Translations under genes and position numbers: made by a program
Source of the DNA: Ursus arctos
Taxonomy: Eukaryota > Chordata > Mammalia > Carnivora > Ursidae
Direction: 5' to 3'
Length of the DNA: 64,000 bases
Assembly: GCF_023065955.2 (NCBI RefSeq)
Contig: NW_026623050.1
Span: forward strand, 21,658,501-21,722,500
In this document: in pieces, positions 23,712 to 35,608 of the stretch
How positions within the stretch are numbered: position 1 is the stretch's first letter
Layout of the letters: every line of letters starts with the position of its first letter
Notes under the pieces: model-generated
What the model saw: the letters and a program-made list of their open reading frames with translations, nothing else
Database searches by the model: none
Told to the model about the DNA's origin: nothing

Positions 23712-24924
23712 GGGAAAGGAACTTTTAAGAGCTATAGTTTAGAAGGGGATGTCTGACAAACGCTGTGACTATAAATAGAGAAATGCAGCCACTGCCAAAT
23801 GTGGCCCAGGAAGGGACTGGGGAATAAACACTTGTCCTCTTTTCCCCCACTCTCCAAATTTCTGTTGGTACCTCCCATTGGCCAAACTCAACCAGAAGCT
23901 ATAGGGTTTGGATGATAGATAAAGTCTGTAGAGGTCAGCCTTCAGATAGAGCAAGGCAAATAGATGAAAAATGGATCTGGACGAGCAAATGGAAAATAAC
24001 CAGGACATCCTTGTTATATTCCTTAAAGCAACCCTCAATAAAAACTACTCCTGTTTTGTAAGTGTTAATCATATAGCCTGATTTCCCAAGAAAATGTAAT
24101 TTTATCTTTTCCAATACACTTGTTAAATATATAACTAATGTGGCTTAATTTTTATAGCATTTCAAGACTTTAACATTCATGAATTCATAAAGCATGAAAA
24201 ATCTTTTGTTAGCCTATGTAGTTAAAAAGCTATCATCATTGTACCGATATGGAACTCCTCAAGAATACAGTACCTGGTAATCCATCAGAAAGCCCTGGCA
24301 CAGAACTTGTCAAACAGTGACAAATTTGATAAATGTTTGATGATTTGAAGAATGATTAAATGAATACATTAAAGCATTTAGAGCCAGACTCTAAGTGGGA
24401 AACTAGATAGGTTTTCCTTGTTAAAGTTGATGCTAACTAAATAATCTCTACCAATCCTGTTTCTTAAAGTCTGACATTGGCTTAGCTGTTGATCAACGTC
24501 TTATCTCATAGAAAACGGAACTGCAATAAATTTTCTTTGTTAACCTCTAGAAGTAAGAAGTTTTATAATTAACTGTCATGCTAATAAACTCACTATAAAG
24601 TCCATTCCAGTTAAGGGACTATTACTTATCGTAATCAAAACTGGGTTTCCTTATGGAATTGTCATTTAAGTGTAAGAAAAATAAATGTATTTGCTTCAGT
24701 ATATAAACTGGCATTATAAAATATCAGTCCAAACTGTTTCTCTAACAGATTTTAGTTAAGCCAAAAATCCACACTTTGATTCTTTGGCAATCTTGTGTAT
24801 ATAGGCCTTGAGCAGTTTACAAAATGTTTTCATATGAATCACCATTTAGTCATACAACAAATAGTACTGAGTACCTACTGCGTGTCAGACATACTCTCTG
24901 CCCTTGTAGAACTTACAGGGTAGA

Positions 24925-25066
24925 GCATTGTTTCTCAGACCTTAATGAGAATGTAAATCACCTGAGGATCTTATGAAAATGCAGGTTCAAGATCATATTG
25001 CTAACTAGCTTCTGGGTGCTGCTGCTGCTGCTGCTGGTGGTCTAAGGACAACATTTTGAGTAGCAA
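24925..25066 (+). mobile_element. MER5-type hAT element with CTG run
   Basis: It starts 'cattgtttctcagaccttaatg', continues 'atcacctgaggatcttatgaaaatgcag' and ends 'ggtctaaggacaacattttgagtagcaag', the order of MER5A. A (CTG)n run of about 6 perfect units lies at about 25018-25036 within it. Confidence 0.8.
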
Positions 25067-25255
25067 GAACCTAATAGGCTCTTTAATTCTCACAACAACT
25101 TCATAAGAAATTATCAGTGTTTTTTTATTTTATTATCTTGAGTACTTGTACTATGTACAAAGCACTGTGCTATTAACACTTCAATAAAGATAAACAGTTC
25201 AATTGCACAAAGGCCTTTTGGAAACTCACCATATAGAAGGAAAAAACTAGTGTAA

Positions 25256-25527
25256 CAAATAATTATGAATGTGTGATTCTATTTATATGAAATAGCCAGG
25301 AAAGGCAAATCTATAAAGACAGACGATAGGTTGGTGGTGGGAATGAGGATTAATTGTAAATCATCGTGAAGGATCTTACTGGGGTTATGAAAATGTTTTA
25401 AAAACTAGATATAGTAATGACTACACAGCTCGATAAATTTACTAAAAATCTTTGAATTGTACACACTCAAAAAGGGATGAATTTGTTAGTTGATATAAAT
25501 TATACCTCAATAAAGTTGTAAAAAAAC
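25256..25527 (+). mobile_element. L1 3' UTR fragment
   Basis: Typical L1 3' end: 'gtgattctatttatatgaaatagcc', 'ggttggtggtgggaatgagg', 'gaattgtacacactcaaaaagg' and 'aaattatacctcaataaag', followed by an A-rich tail. Confidence 0.85.
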
Positions 25528-25574
25528 AATTATGATATAATGTGAAAAAATGCAATACTAAACATGTAGTCAAC

Positions 25575-25690
25575 TCATTTTTTGTAACTCCGTTTAATAG
25601 CCAAGAAAATAGAGCTCACAGAGGCTGTGATTTGCTCAAAGTCACATAACTAGTTAATGACAGGGTTAGCATATAAATCTAGTTCTATTA
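25575..25690 (-). repeat. MIR, antisense
   Basis: 'gaaaatagagctcacagaggctgtgatttgctcaaagtcacataactagttaatgacaggg' matches the antisense MIR core. Confidence 0.7.
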
Positions 25691-26698
25691 AGCCAAGACT
25701 AGTCATTGTCCAAACCTCATCGCCAGAGGAGGCATAGAGATGATGTCAGGAAATAGATACCCTTTCACCTCAGTGGAGGTCGTACCTCTCGCAGAATTGT
25801 CTTCACCCTCAGCGGCAGAGATCATCCTGCGTGGTGCTCTAAGTGCAATCTCACACATATACTGCAGGTGATGAGCTGTGCAAGCCAGATCTCTTCTGGC
25901 AGAACCTTTGCCTTATCAGGGTTCTTAGATTCAAGCAATGAAAATCAATTCTGACTGCTTTAGTAGCAAAGAAAGTGGCCAACTCACAGAATCATTGAGG
26001 GTTGAGAACCAAGCTCAGAGCTGTGCAGCCAAGAACAATGTCCGAAATCATGCTGCAGGAACAAACACAGTGAGAAGCCTGCTATCACCGATGCTGCTAA
26101 GCATACTGGACTCTGCCCCTTTCTTCCACCACCACCGCTGCCCTGGGAACTTAATTTGGCCACAACCGCACTGTTGCAGGAGAACTGACTGCTATCCTTG
26201 TTTCCTTGTGTTTCTAGCTCTCTACTCAAGGCTCTGCAGGTGCTCCTGACTGGCCAAGGGCAGGTTATGTACCTGAATCCAGGCTGCAAAGTATGGATGG
26301 TAAAGTATTTGACAACTTCTGTCAGTTTCTAGATAGTGAGAATGGGGCTTCACTTTTCCACTTTCTTCCAAGATTCACATATCACTGAATTCTCTAAGGT
26401 AAGAGATGCTGGGCCACCAAAACAAAACAACCAAAAAAAAAAAAAAAAAGATGTCCATTATAGACTTGCACAAATCATGGTTCATGAAACAGCAGCATCA
26501 ACACAAAGCAGAAAGTTGTTAGAAATGCAGAATCTCAGGTCCTATTCCAGATCTGCAGAATCAAGATCTGCTTTCTAACACATAGCTGAGGTAATCTGTA
26601 TGCATATTAAAGTTTTAGAAGTGTTGCTCTACATTATATAACATATATTTCTTTTTAAACTTTTAAAGATCAGTCACCATTAGGCTCTATTCATCCAC

Positions 26699-26876
26699 AG
26701 GGTTGCCAGATATAATGCAGGATGCCCAATTAAATCTGAATTTTAGATCAAGAACAAATCATTTTTAGAATAAATATGTTCCCATGAAATATTTGGGACA
26801 TACTTATACCAAAATTATTCCTTGTATATCTGAGATTCAAATATAACTGGGTATGCTGTACTTTATTTGGCAGTCA
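26699..26876. mobile_element. Palindromic DNA-transposon-like MITE
   Basis: The left arm 'atgcaggatgcccaatt..aaatctgaatttt' is the approximate reverse complement of the right arm 'gagattcaaatataactgggtatgctgtact', with a second inner pair around 'atgaaatatttgggacatac'. It fits an old non-autonomous DNA element. Family not assigned. Confidence 0.65.
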
Positions 26877-27133
26877 TAATCATCACAAAACTCTCTCACC
26901 ACAATGAACGGAAATTAACAAAAAGAAAGGACATTAACGTAACGGCCTAATTTACACCAGTTTTCTATTTTGCCGCAGTAGACTCTAAGTATCCTGAGAT
27001 CAGAACATGGAAATTCTATACAGTTTCAAACCCACTTTGAGTTCTGCTTATAAGCACTTAATGCTTGAGATCCCCAATGATATGAAGGTGAATGTCCTGA
27101 ATATTAATTGTTCTGTAGGATGAGTTTATTTTT

Positions 27134-27335
27134 TATTTTTTTTTTAAGATTTTATTTATTTATTTGACAGAGAGAGACAGCCAGCGAGAGAGGGAACACA
27201 AGCAGGGGGAGTGGGAGCAGAAGATGCAGGCTCCCAGCGGAGCAGGGAGCCCGATGCGGGGCTCGATCCCAGGACCCTGGGATTGTGCCCTGAGCCGAAG
27301 GCAGACGCTTAACGACTGAGCCACCCAGGTGCCCT
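27134..27335 (-). mobile_element. CAN SINE, long-body type
   Basis: Complete antisense element with the TSD GGATGAGTTTATTTTT at about 27118 and 27336. Close to the consensus-like form seen elsewhere in the window. Confidence 0.95.
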
Positions 27336-29305
27336 GGATGAGTTTATTTTTAAATACACCTGTGAATTGCAACTAACTTCATTTAATGAGTTTTGACCAA
27401 TAGCACCTTTATCCCACAGAACCTGACCACATGAACTGAGTAAATAAAGGAAATGAGTGATGACATCACCACTGGCTTCCTTCTGGAAAATGCTATTATA
27501 CTTTCATTTTCTTCAAAGGAAAGAGCTTTCAAACATTCTGTCTGGGAAAGAGGCGGATCGTATCATATATCAGTGGGATTTAGAAGCATCACATTCAAAA
27601 ATTAAAGAAAACTTTCAGTATTCCAAGACGTATATCAATGCATTTGGAAGATGTTTTAAGTCACTTTAATATTTTAGCCAGTCCAAATATTCCCAATCAG
27701 CCAAATAGGGAATTGGGGGTGATTGGGATATGGTGACTTTCCTTTTATAACCTTTTGCATAGTTATCAGTGAGCCACCAATACAGTTTATCAAGAAAAAT
27801 CTTCCATTTATTATACTCTCACCAAGCCTTATCTTATCCTCTTGGCTAGTGATGAAATGTCCAGGGACTGTGAGAGGGATTGCAGTTCCAAGAAGTGGAA
27901 TATCCTGAGGGGCTGACGAGTGTTAGGGACTAAAATACATAGTGTCCCCCACAGAGATTTTATATTTTATTTGCTGTCACCTTTTAATTAATTGTTTGCA
28001 AGCTCCACCCTGGAGTCAAATGTCTGTAATAGGTGACTGATATACCCTGGTTTATAGGCCAGGCCATAAATGGGCCTATTGACTAGCCTTTCTTTAAACA
28101 TTAAATAATAGAAAAAAACATTTGCTAATACACCATCAGTCACTCATACGTGCTGTTTCTATAAAAGAGCTAAGTACTTAATTTTTAATAGAGAACAGCT
28201 AGAAACTATGTTCCCCCCCCCCAGTCATGGACTAGTTCTAATAAATAATGGTGGGTGCGTAAGATGCAGCCATCACAAATCATCTTTTCCAGGGCTCTTC
28301 AGAGAAATGGCTGATTCTAGGACTAGAGCAGGAAATTACAAGATGATTTTGGAACACCTTGTCATACCAGAAGGTGCCACAGACTTCTGGGTCACGTCAA
28401 AAGGGATTCAGGAGCTGACTTGAAAATGCTCTCATTGGTCAAAGAAGAGACAATTTGAGTTTGAACTAGGATAACTGTAATGGAATGGATTGAAGCATAT
28501 TATATATGTTTCAATCTATTAGTTCAAATTGATACTAAACAAAAAACTACTGGTAGCCTTGGAAAATGCAAAGAAATGGATTTATCATTTTGAAAACTGG
28601 TAAAGAGAATGAATCAAGCATCTTTCTCACCTCTCATATACATATTGTACCTCGGGGTAACCCAATAGTTGATAAGAGGAGGTTTCTCTTTACAGAGTGT
28701 TCCAGCTAATAATTGAAGCAGAGATGATAAAATAACATCATATTGTAATCCCTAATGAAATAATGCAATTAGGAGGTGACCATTAATGATGGCTAACGTC
28801 ACAAAAAGAGAGACAAGCAGATATTACTTACCTCCTATACATATATTTATCATCGTGTATGAAATATTCTTGCCAAAAATAAAACTAGAATTTAGTCAAG
28901 CCTATATATCTAAATAATAAATTACAGAAAATACAGGTCATAAAGGAATATATTAAATGACATGATTAGAATCAGAAAATCCAGGCTATGGAAAATCTTA
29001 CAGGACAAAGCCATGGTTTTGCATTAACAAATCAACTGAACGAGAAGGAGGATAAAGTCACAGATTAAAAGATTTAACACATATTAAACAATTCACTGTG
29101 TGGATCTTATTTGGATACCATTTTTTAAAAAGATTTATTTATTTGAGAAAGAGAGAGACCATGCACAGGGCAAAGAGCAGAGGGAGAGAGAATCTCAAGC
29201 AGACTCCCTGCTGAGTGCAGAGCCCCAAGGCGGGGCTTGATACCAAGCTCAGGAGATCATGACCCTGAAATCATGACCTGAGCCAAAATAAAGAGTTGGA
29301 TGCTT

Positions 29306-29495
29306 GGGGCACCTAGGTGGCGCAGTCATTAACCGTCTGCCTTCGGCTCAGATCCCAGCTCTCTGGGATCGAGCCCCACATCAGGCTCCTCTGCTGGGAG
29401 CCTGCTTCTTCCTCTCCCACGCCCCCTGCTTGTGTTCCCTCTCTTGCTGGCTGTCTCTCTCTGACAGATAAATAAATAAAATCTTAAAAAAAAAA
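29306..29495 (+). mobile_element. Nested CAN SINE (sense), long-body type
   Basis: It is inserted into the older SINE. The tail runs into AAAGAGTCGGAT at 29496-29507, the duplicate of AAAGAGTTGGAT just before its head. Confidence 0.93.
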
Positions 29496-29507
29496 AAAGA
29501 GTCGGAT

Positions 29508-29705
29508 TTTTTTTTTAAAGATTTTATTTATTTATTCGACAGAGATAGAGACAGCCAGCGAGAGAGGGAACACAAGCAGGGGGCGTGGGAGAGGAAGAAG
29601 CAGGCTCATAGTGGAAGAGCCTGATGTGGGGCTTGGTCCCATAACGCCAGGATCACGCCCTGAGCCGAAGGCAGACGCTTAACCGCTGTGCCACCCAGGC
29701 GCCCC
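29508..29705 (-). mobile_element. Nested CAN SINE (antisense), long-body type
   Basis: Second insert in the same target. It reuses the duplicated AAAGAGTTGGAT target, with a third copy at about 29707-29718. Confidence 0.93.
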
Positions 29706-29779
29706 AAAAGAGTTGGATGTTTAACCGACTAAGCCACTCAGGTGCCCCAATTTGGATCTCAATTTAAACAGATCAACTA

Positions 29780-30107
29780 CAGTTGACCCTTTAACAACAT
29801 GGGTTTGAACTGTGGGGGTCCACTTGTAAGTGGAATTTTTTCGGATAAATACTATATATGTATTTTCTCTTATAATTTTCTTACTAACATTTGCTTTCCT
29901 TTAGCTTGCATTATTATAGTGTACAGTTTATAATACCTGTAATGTACAAAATATGTGTTAATCTACTATTTATGTTATCAGTGAGGCTTCCAGTCAACAG
30001 TAAGTTCCCAGTAGTTAAGTTTTACGGGAGTCAAAAATAATAGGTGGATTTTCAACTGCGTGGGAGTTGGTGTGCCTATACACTCCACATTATTCAAGTG
30101 TCAACTG
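29780..30107. mobile_element. Tigger/pogo-like DNA transposon (non-autonomous)
   Basis: It begins CAGTTGACCCTTTAACAA and ends TTATTCAAGTGTCAACTG, an imperfect terminal inverted repeat. A TA dinucleotide precedes the left end. Internal text ('catgggtttgaactgtgggggtccactt', 'tatgttatcagtgaggcttccagtcaacag') is a familiar mammalian Tc1/mariner-type MITE. Short and non-coding. Confidence 0.85.
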
Positions 30108-30159
30108 GATGATTAAAAAAAAAAACAAACATTCATGAGACAATTAGGGGAAATTTAAT

Positions 30160-30515
30160 TTGAAATCACTATCCCAAAGAGACATCTGCATTTCCATGTT
30201 CATTGCAGCATTATTCACAGTATCCATCTACATTCAGTTACTTTCTGAATATTTTATGATATTAAAGCATTTTTATAAACACTGGAGACGTGATGATGAT
30301 ATTGTCATTATAGTGCAAAGAAGCACCCTATTTTTTAGATATAAACATTCTGAACTGTTTGTGGATGACCTATTTCATGTTTGCTTCAAATTAATCTGGA
30401 GGTGGGGATGCTTGAATAATTGTTGAAGCCACGTGGTAGGCTCAAGAGCACTGATTATACTCCTCCTACTACTTTTGTATGTGTTTGAAAATGTCCATCA
30501 AATAATTAGGTTTTA
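30160..30515 (+). mobile_element. L1 3'-end fragments
   Basis: 'aaagagacatctgcatttccatgttcattgcagc' at the left and 'tttgtatgtgtttgaaaatgtcc' at the right are parts of an old L1 3' region. The middle is not clearly L1. Confidence 0.55.
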
Positions 30516-32369
30516 AAATTATGTTTAGAGTATGGTCTCAATTTTAAGTTTGTAAGATAAATGCAGAGAATTCGTTCCGTCTTGAACATACATGTCCTCC
30601 CCCACCCCCACTTTCTTACCCATTACCCGATCATCCCAATGCTTTTGAAGTTCTCTTCTTCAAGTCCTCTATGTGTACCTGTCTCCAAATCAGTTCAGTT
30701 CTGTAGACAGAGCAAAAAACAACAGGCAGAGGATGTTATTGATGAGCCAATTGCATTCTTTGTTCTATCCTGGGACCAATGCTTGTTGAGATGGTCAGGA
30801 ATGGAAGACTGATCTGTAGTGAAGAGACCCCTGCTTCTCTGAGAGAAGTTAACGGATCCTTTGGGGATAAGCCTATGATTTTGATCTCATTAGCATTGTG
30901 AGCTCCATTCAAGTGTGACTGACAGTCACACAAGTCAATACAGGAGCACTTTGGGAGAGCCAAGTTAGAGAGTTTTTTCTCATAGATTAGTGCTTCTGTT
31001 CTTACAGAGCTCATCAAAAAACAAATCAGAGCACTTCTGATTCAACAAATGAATGTAATGAAGCTACATTTCTAAGAAAACTGCATTATTGGGTTAAAAG
31101 AGAAATGAAATACTAATCCACTTGTTCAAATAAAAATGTTACTGAAGGAAATGGAAGTGTATACTAGATGATTATTAATGCTTTCATTTTCACTTTCTTT
31201 AATCCTAGCTTAAATCATATCTAAAGGCTAAATGCAACTTTAAAATAAATAAAGAATATTTATATCTTTGCCAGTTTTAATCCCATCAAACACAGCTTAT
31301 TAAAAAAGAAAAGTAAAATCAAGATGGAAATAGAAATTAGAAATAGAATAGAAAACAGCAGCCAAAGACCTGGGGAATAATGAACCAGTCCCATCTAGTA
31401 TTTTCCTCAGGTTTCATTCCCAACTCCCAAGAAGCAAAAGATGTTTAAAATATTCAATGGCATCCTTTTATCATGCAACTGAATATAGTTTGAAAGCTTA
31501 AGGTGATATGTTTAAAGATTAGAAACAATAAAAAAATCCTGTAGGCTTATAATGCAAATGAAATGGGAAAAATTATAGTAAGATATTTTGGATTTAGAGA
31601 AGAATGTGCCAATCACCAAAATTTAACGTTTAATTGCATAAAAATGCTGGTGCAGTGAAATTAGAAATTCAACAGATGGTCCTAAAATAAAATATTTCTG
31701 CAGTATACAAGAACAATTGTTCCCCAACTCCTCTCAAATGAAAGTGCAGATAATTAAGCGCAATCTAAATCATCCAATCCAAGTCAATCAATTCATTTTA
31801 TCAAATACTCGGGGGGAATGAACTCAAGACAAGGCAACTTTCACGGAAAATACAATTTCTCATTTAATTAATAAACAATTACTGAGGGATTACTGAGCTT
31901 AGAGAGAAGATACAGTTATTAATAAGAAAAGGAGGCTAGCCTTTCCCCTTGAAGAGTCCCTAGCTGAGGGAAACAGGGTATATGCACCCAAGAACATGAG
32001 AATATTGACTATGCATTCTCCTGATTTTTTCATAAATGTTAAACAGTAAATTCATCCTATTAGACTGAATTTGCCTAAGATACCAATGACTTACAAGAAA
32101 AAATTCATAAGATCTGACATGTGGTGAAAGCTGAAGTTGGTGTCAGGTCTTCCCGGACTTTTCACCAGCAATAACATTGCTTTTAGCAACCCTTTAAAAA
32201 CAGTTAATTCATATATACTTTATTCCTTTCAGCATTGCGCTACCTTGCTAAGTACATTTTTTTCCAGTGGTGTTTATCTATTCAAAGTAAATACACTCTG
32301 GCAATCCATTTCATATTCATCTTTATTGTCCTGAGGCATTAAAGACCTCATAGAACCACCATTCTAAGG

Positions 32370-32691
32370 TGCTAGTTCTCAAACTTTGGTGTAGAACAGA
32401 ATCACAGAGAAGATTTGTTAAAAATAGATTGCTAGCCCCATCCTCAAGGTTTCTAAGGGTGGAGTCTAAGAGTTTGCATTTCTAATGAACTGCCAGGTGA
32501 AACTGATGCTACTGGTCCAAGGACCACACTTTGTTGTTGTTGTTTTATTTTTTTTTTCCTCTTTTTTTTTTTTTTTTTTTTTTAAAGTCATCTCTACACC
32601 CAACATGGGGCTCAAATTCTGAGATCAAGAGTCAGGTGCTCTACCAACTGAGCCAGCCAGGTGCCTCTAGGACCACACTTTGAGAACCACT
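32370..32691. mobile_element. MER5A-type hAT element interrupted by a SINE
   Basis: The ends are 'gtgctagttctcaaactttgg' and 'ccacactttgagaaccactc', with an 8-bp hAT-style target duplication TTCTAAGG/TTCTAAGT at 32362-32369 and 32692-32699. The MER5 interior is 'agccccatcctcaagg..tctaagagtttgcatttctaatg'. A SINE splits it at 32534-32668. Confidence 0.87.
32534..32668 (-). mobile_element. Short tRNA-type CAN SINE inside MER5A
   Basis: Long T-run, 'gtcatctctacacccaacatggggctc' and 'ccaactgagccagccaggtgcc'. Flanked by the 14-bp repeat AGGACCACACTTTG at 32520-32533 and 32669-32682, which is MER5A sequence. Confidence 0.92.
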
Positions 32692-33469
32692 CTTCTAAGT
32701 GATATCTATCTGCTTATTCTCAGAAGTTAGAGAGCAGAGGTCACAAGAGGAGTGGAGGAAGCCAAAAAAGAATTTTCTTACTCGCATGAAAATCTCAGGC
32801 CTGGCTCTATATGTTCATATATTTTTCTTTTATTTTATTTTTATTATGTTCCGTTACCCAGCATATAGTACGTATATTTAAGGCCAATGTCTTCCTTTCT
32901 GGAGAGTTCTAATATCAGAGTGCCTTTTTAAGGCAGGTAGCTCCTAACACACATGTGCTCATAACGGCAGGATGGAGGTCAGCTTACATATTTAGAGAGA
33001 TGTGCGGGCTACAATCATAGATTAATGATTAATTATTTCCAAAATAGCTGAGATAAAAAACAAAGAACAGAGACTCCTTACCATGTTATACCACATGTAA
33101 TAAGTGACTCCTTACTCCAACAAAGTAAAACTTCTACACACTAAAAACTTAAGTAAGAGACGGCTGGTACATGAGCATAATAGGGAAGGAACAGCTCCTC
33201 TTAAAATAGTTGCTGAGAGTGTTATCAACTCCAAACACCAGGTTGTCTTTCCAGGTGATGAAAAATGAGGTTGTCACTGATAGTCATAAGAATCTCATAA
33301 AATCTTAACCTCTAAACGTAGATTTCTCCTGATTATCCTCATTTTCTTTCATCTCCTACTTTTCTTTCTTGAATATTTAGCATGGGTTCTTTAACACAGT
33401 GAGTTGAATAAAAGGATTAAGTATTTTAGTATAGATACCTAATTTGGAGCATTGCATTTGATAAATGAT

Positions 33470-33655
33470 GGGGGGACGCCTGGGTGGCTTAACGTCTGCC
33501 TTCAGCTCGGGTCAGTCCTAGGAAGGAGTCCCGTGTTGGGCTCCTTGCTCAGTGGGGAGTCGGCTTCTCTTTCTGCCTGACATTCCCCCTGCTTGTGCTT
33601 GCCCTCTTTCTCTCTCTGACAAATAAATAAATAAAATATTTAAAAATAAATAAAT
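33470..33655 (+). mobile_element. CAN SINE, slightly deleted head
   Basis: 'ggggacgcctgggtggcttaacg' lacks part of the usual 'cagtcggttaag' stretch. It has a CT body and an AAATAAATAAATAAAAT tail. TSD not clear. Confidence 0.88.
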
Positions 33656-33659
33656 AAAT

Positions 33660-34240
33660 AGGGCAATTGGATAGCCAACTGGAAAAAATAAGCTGAACCC
33701 CTACCACACTCCTTACACCAGAATAAGTTCCAGTTATGTTGAAGATTTAAATAAAAATAAGTCAAACTACTAGTTCTAGAAAAAAATTATGAGTGAATTT
33801 TATTTTATTTTTTTACAGTCTCAAAAGGAGATAGACTTTCCTAAGTATGACATAAACCTCAAATGCCCATACAAGATGAAAACATTGGACTACATAAAAC
33901 ATTTCTAAAATTTTGCATATAAAAATAAAGACAAGGGGTGACCCTGGGTGGCTCAGTCAGTTATACATCTGCCTTTGACTCAGGTCATAATCCCAGAGTT
34001 CTGGGATCGAGCCCCGCATCAGGCTCCCTGCTCAGTGGGGAGTCTGCCTGTCCCTTTCCCTCTGCTCCTCCCATCCCCCCCAACTGTGTTCTCTGTCTCT
34101 CTCCCAAATAAAGAAATAAAATTAAAAAAAAAGACAAATTACAAGTGAAAATATTTGCTACTAGTATCACAGAAACATGGCTAGGTCTGATATTAAGATC
34201 TATACAAATCAATAAAGGAAAGACCAACACCCAAATGACA
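33660..34240 (+). mobile_element. L1 ORF2 3' fragment split by a SINE
   Basis: 'ggatagccaactgg', 'ttaaataaaaataagtcaaactac' and 'gaaaacattggactacataaaac', then after the SINE 'acaagtgaaaatatttgc' and 'ctatacaaatcaataaaggaaag'. This is old L1 ORF2-end text, interrupted at 33935-34130. Confidence 0.75.
33935..34130 (+). mobile_element. CAN SINE inside L1
   Basis: 'ggggtgaccctgggtggctcag' head to A-rich tail. Flanked by AAAGACAA copies and by L1 sequence on both sides. Confidence 0.92.
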
Positions 34241-34609
34241 AAGTGGCAGCTGCGACCATAGCCTGTTTCCTCAAGTTGCTTACTTCTGAACCAAAATCTC
34301 AAGCGGGTACCCAGGTCACAAGTCTATATCCTGGATGCAAAAGGGTCTTGGGAATTTTTGCCTCTGACTTTTACATGTTAGGGATAAAAGGGTCATATCA
34401 TTCAAACGTCCTTTAACACAGAAAGGCTGCTTAAAAGGTGAACGTTCATGACTATGACAAATGTCCACTACCATTCTTTTGCCAGTTTTATTTTAATAGT
34501 GGTCAGTAGGAAAATATGGATGCAAATTTAATTTTCATTTTCCATTTACTTGGCAATTCAGCTGCTACTTGGAAATTTGGCTTCTGTTATTCATGTACTC
34601 TTTCAGTTT

Positions 34610-34740
34610 TTCATAAACCGAACAAATATTTATTAAGCACATATTATGTACCTGGCAGTGTCTTCTAGATGCTTGAAATACACTAATGAACAAAACAGAA
34701 GAAAATTTCTGCCTCCATAGAACTTATGTTCTAGTGGGAT
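34610..34740. repeat. L2 LINE fragment
   Basis: 'aaatatttattaagcacatattatgtacctggcagtg', 'aatgaacaaaacag' and 'ctccatagaacttatgttctagtggg' are the hallmark L2 3' text. Confidence 0.8.
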
Positions 34741-35153
34741 GTCTTCAGTCCTTGTTGGTAATACACATCAGTTTTCCAATTTTTATTCCAAACAAAGAGA
34801 GGTTAAAGGGGGTAGAGCAGAATAAGTAGCCTGGTGTTTGTCAGCTTTTCCAAGACAGTTCTATTAGTTGGTCTAGTTTCTAGACACCTGCCTTTTCAAA
34901 TACATGCAAAAATAAATTCCAAAAAAGCCATTTGCTGTTTGGGATGTTTCCCTCATTGTAGTGAATAAATGAGATTTGATCGTAAGAAATATGTATATTG
35001 AATTTAACTATATTCAAAAGAGAATATAATAAGAAGATTCTTTGCTTGCTAAAAGTTCAGAGGACACTAATATTTTCTAAATGCTTTAGAAATGCTGAGA
35101 AAACAGAGAATAAAAATTGTATGTGTATTTGCAGGGGATGCCTCTGTATGTTC

Positions 35154-35363
35154 TTTTTTTTTTTTTTTTTAGATTGATTGATTGATTGATTTGAGAGAGA
35201 GAGGCCAGGGGAGGGGTGGAGAGGCAGAGGGAGAGAGAATCTCATGCAGACTCCATACTGAGCGTGGAACCTATCTTGGGGCTTGATCGCCAGGACCCAG
35301 AGATCACAACATGAGTTGAAACCAAGAGTTGGACACTCAAAGGACTGCACCACCCAGGCACCC
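35154..35363 (-). mobile_element. CAN SINE, older type with (GATT)n tail
   Basis: A T-run and GATT tandem units precede the purine body; the head ends 'caccacccaggcaccc'. The target duplication is diverged. Confidence 0.88.
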
Positions 35364-35495
35364 TGATTCCCCTTTGTGTTCTATTGGACCCAGTTAGTAA
35401 TATCTCTTCATCCCTAACTCACATTGACTGAAATCAGAAAAAAGCAATATTTGGTTTAGCAATGATATATAAAGTTATTTTAAAGATACTCCCAG

Positions 35496-35608
35496 TGGGT
35501 GCCTGGCTGGCTCCGTCGGTGGAGCAAGCTACCCTTGATCTCGGGGCTGTAAATTCAAGCCCCATGTTGGGTGAAGAGATTATTTAAAAATTAAAAAAAT
35601 CTTAAAAA
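35496..35608 (+). mobile_element. Short tRNA-type CAN SINE, sense
   Basis: 'gggtgcctggctggctccgtcggtggagcaagc..cttgatctcggggctgtaaattcaagcccc', then 'agagattatttaaaaatt' and A-tail. TSD AAAGATACTCCCA / AAAGATACTTCCA. This is the sense form of the short class seen antisense at 21.76 and 32.53 kb. Confidence 0.9.

Larger units (their letters stand above)
29117..29748 (-). mobile_element. Older CAN SINE split by two nested SINEs
   Basis: The outer antisense SINE occupies 29117-29305 and resumes at 29719-29748 ('gtttaaccgactaagccactcaggtgcccc'). The outer flanks share ATTTGGAT (29109-29116 and about 29749-29756). The break is filled by one sense and one antisense SINE. The sequence AAAGAGTTGGAT (one copy with a C) occurs three times: before, between and after the inserts. 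Confidence 0.92.
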
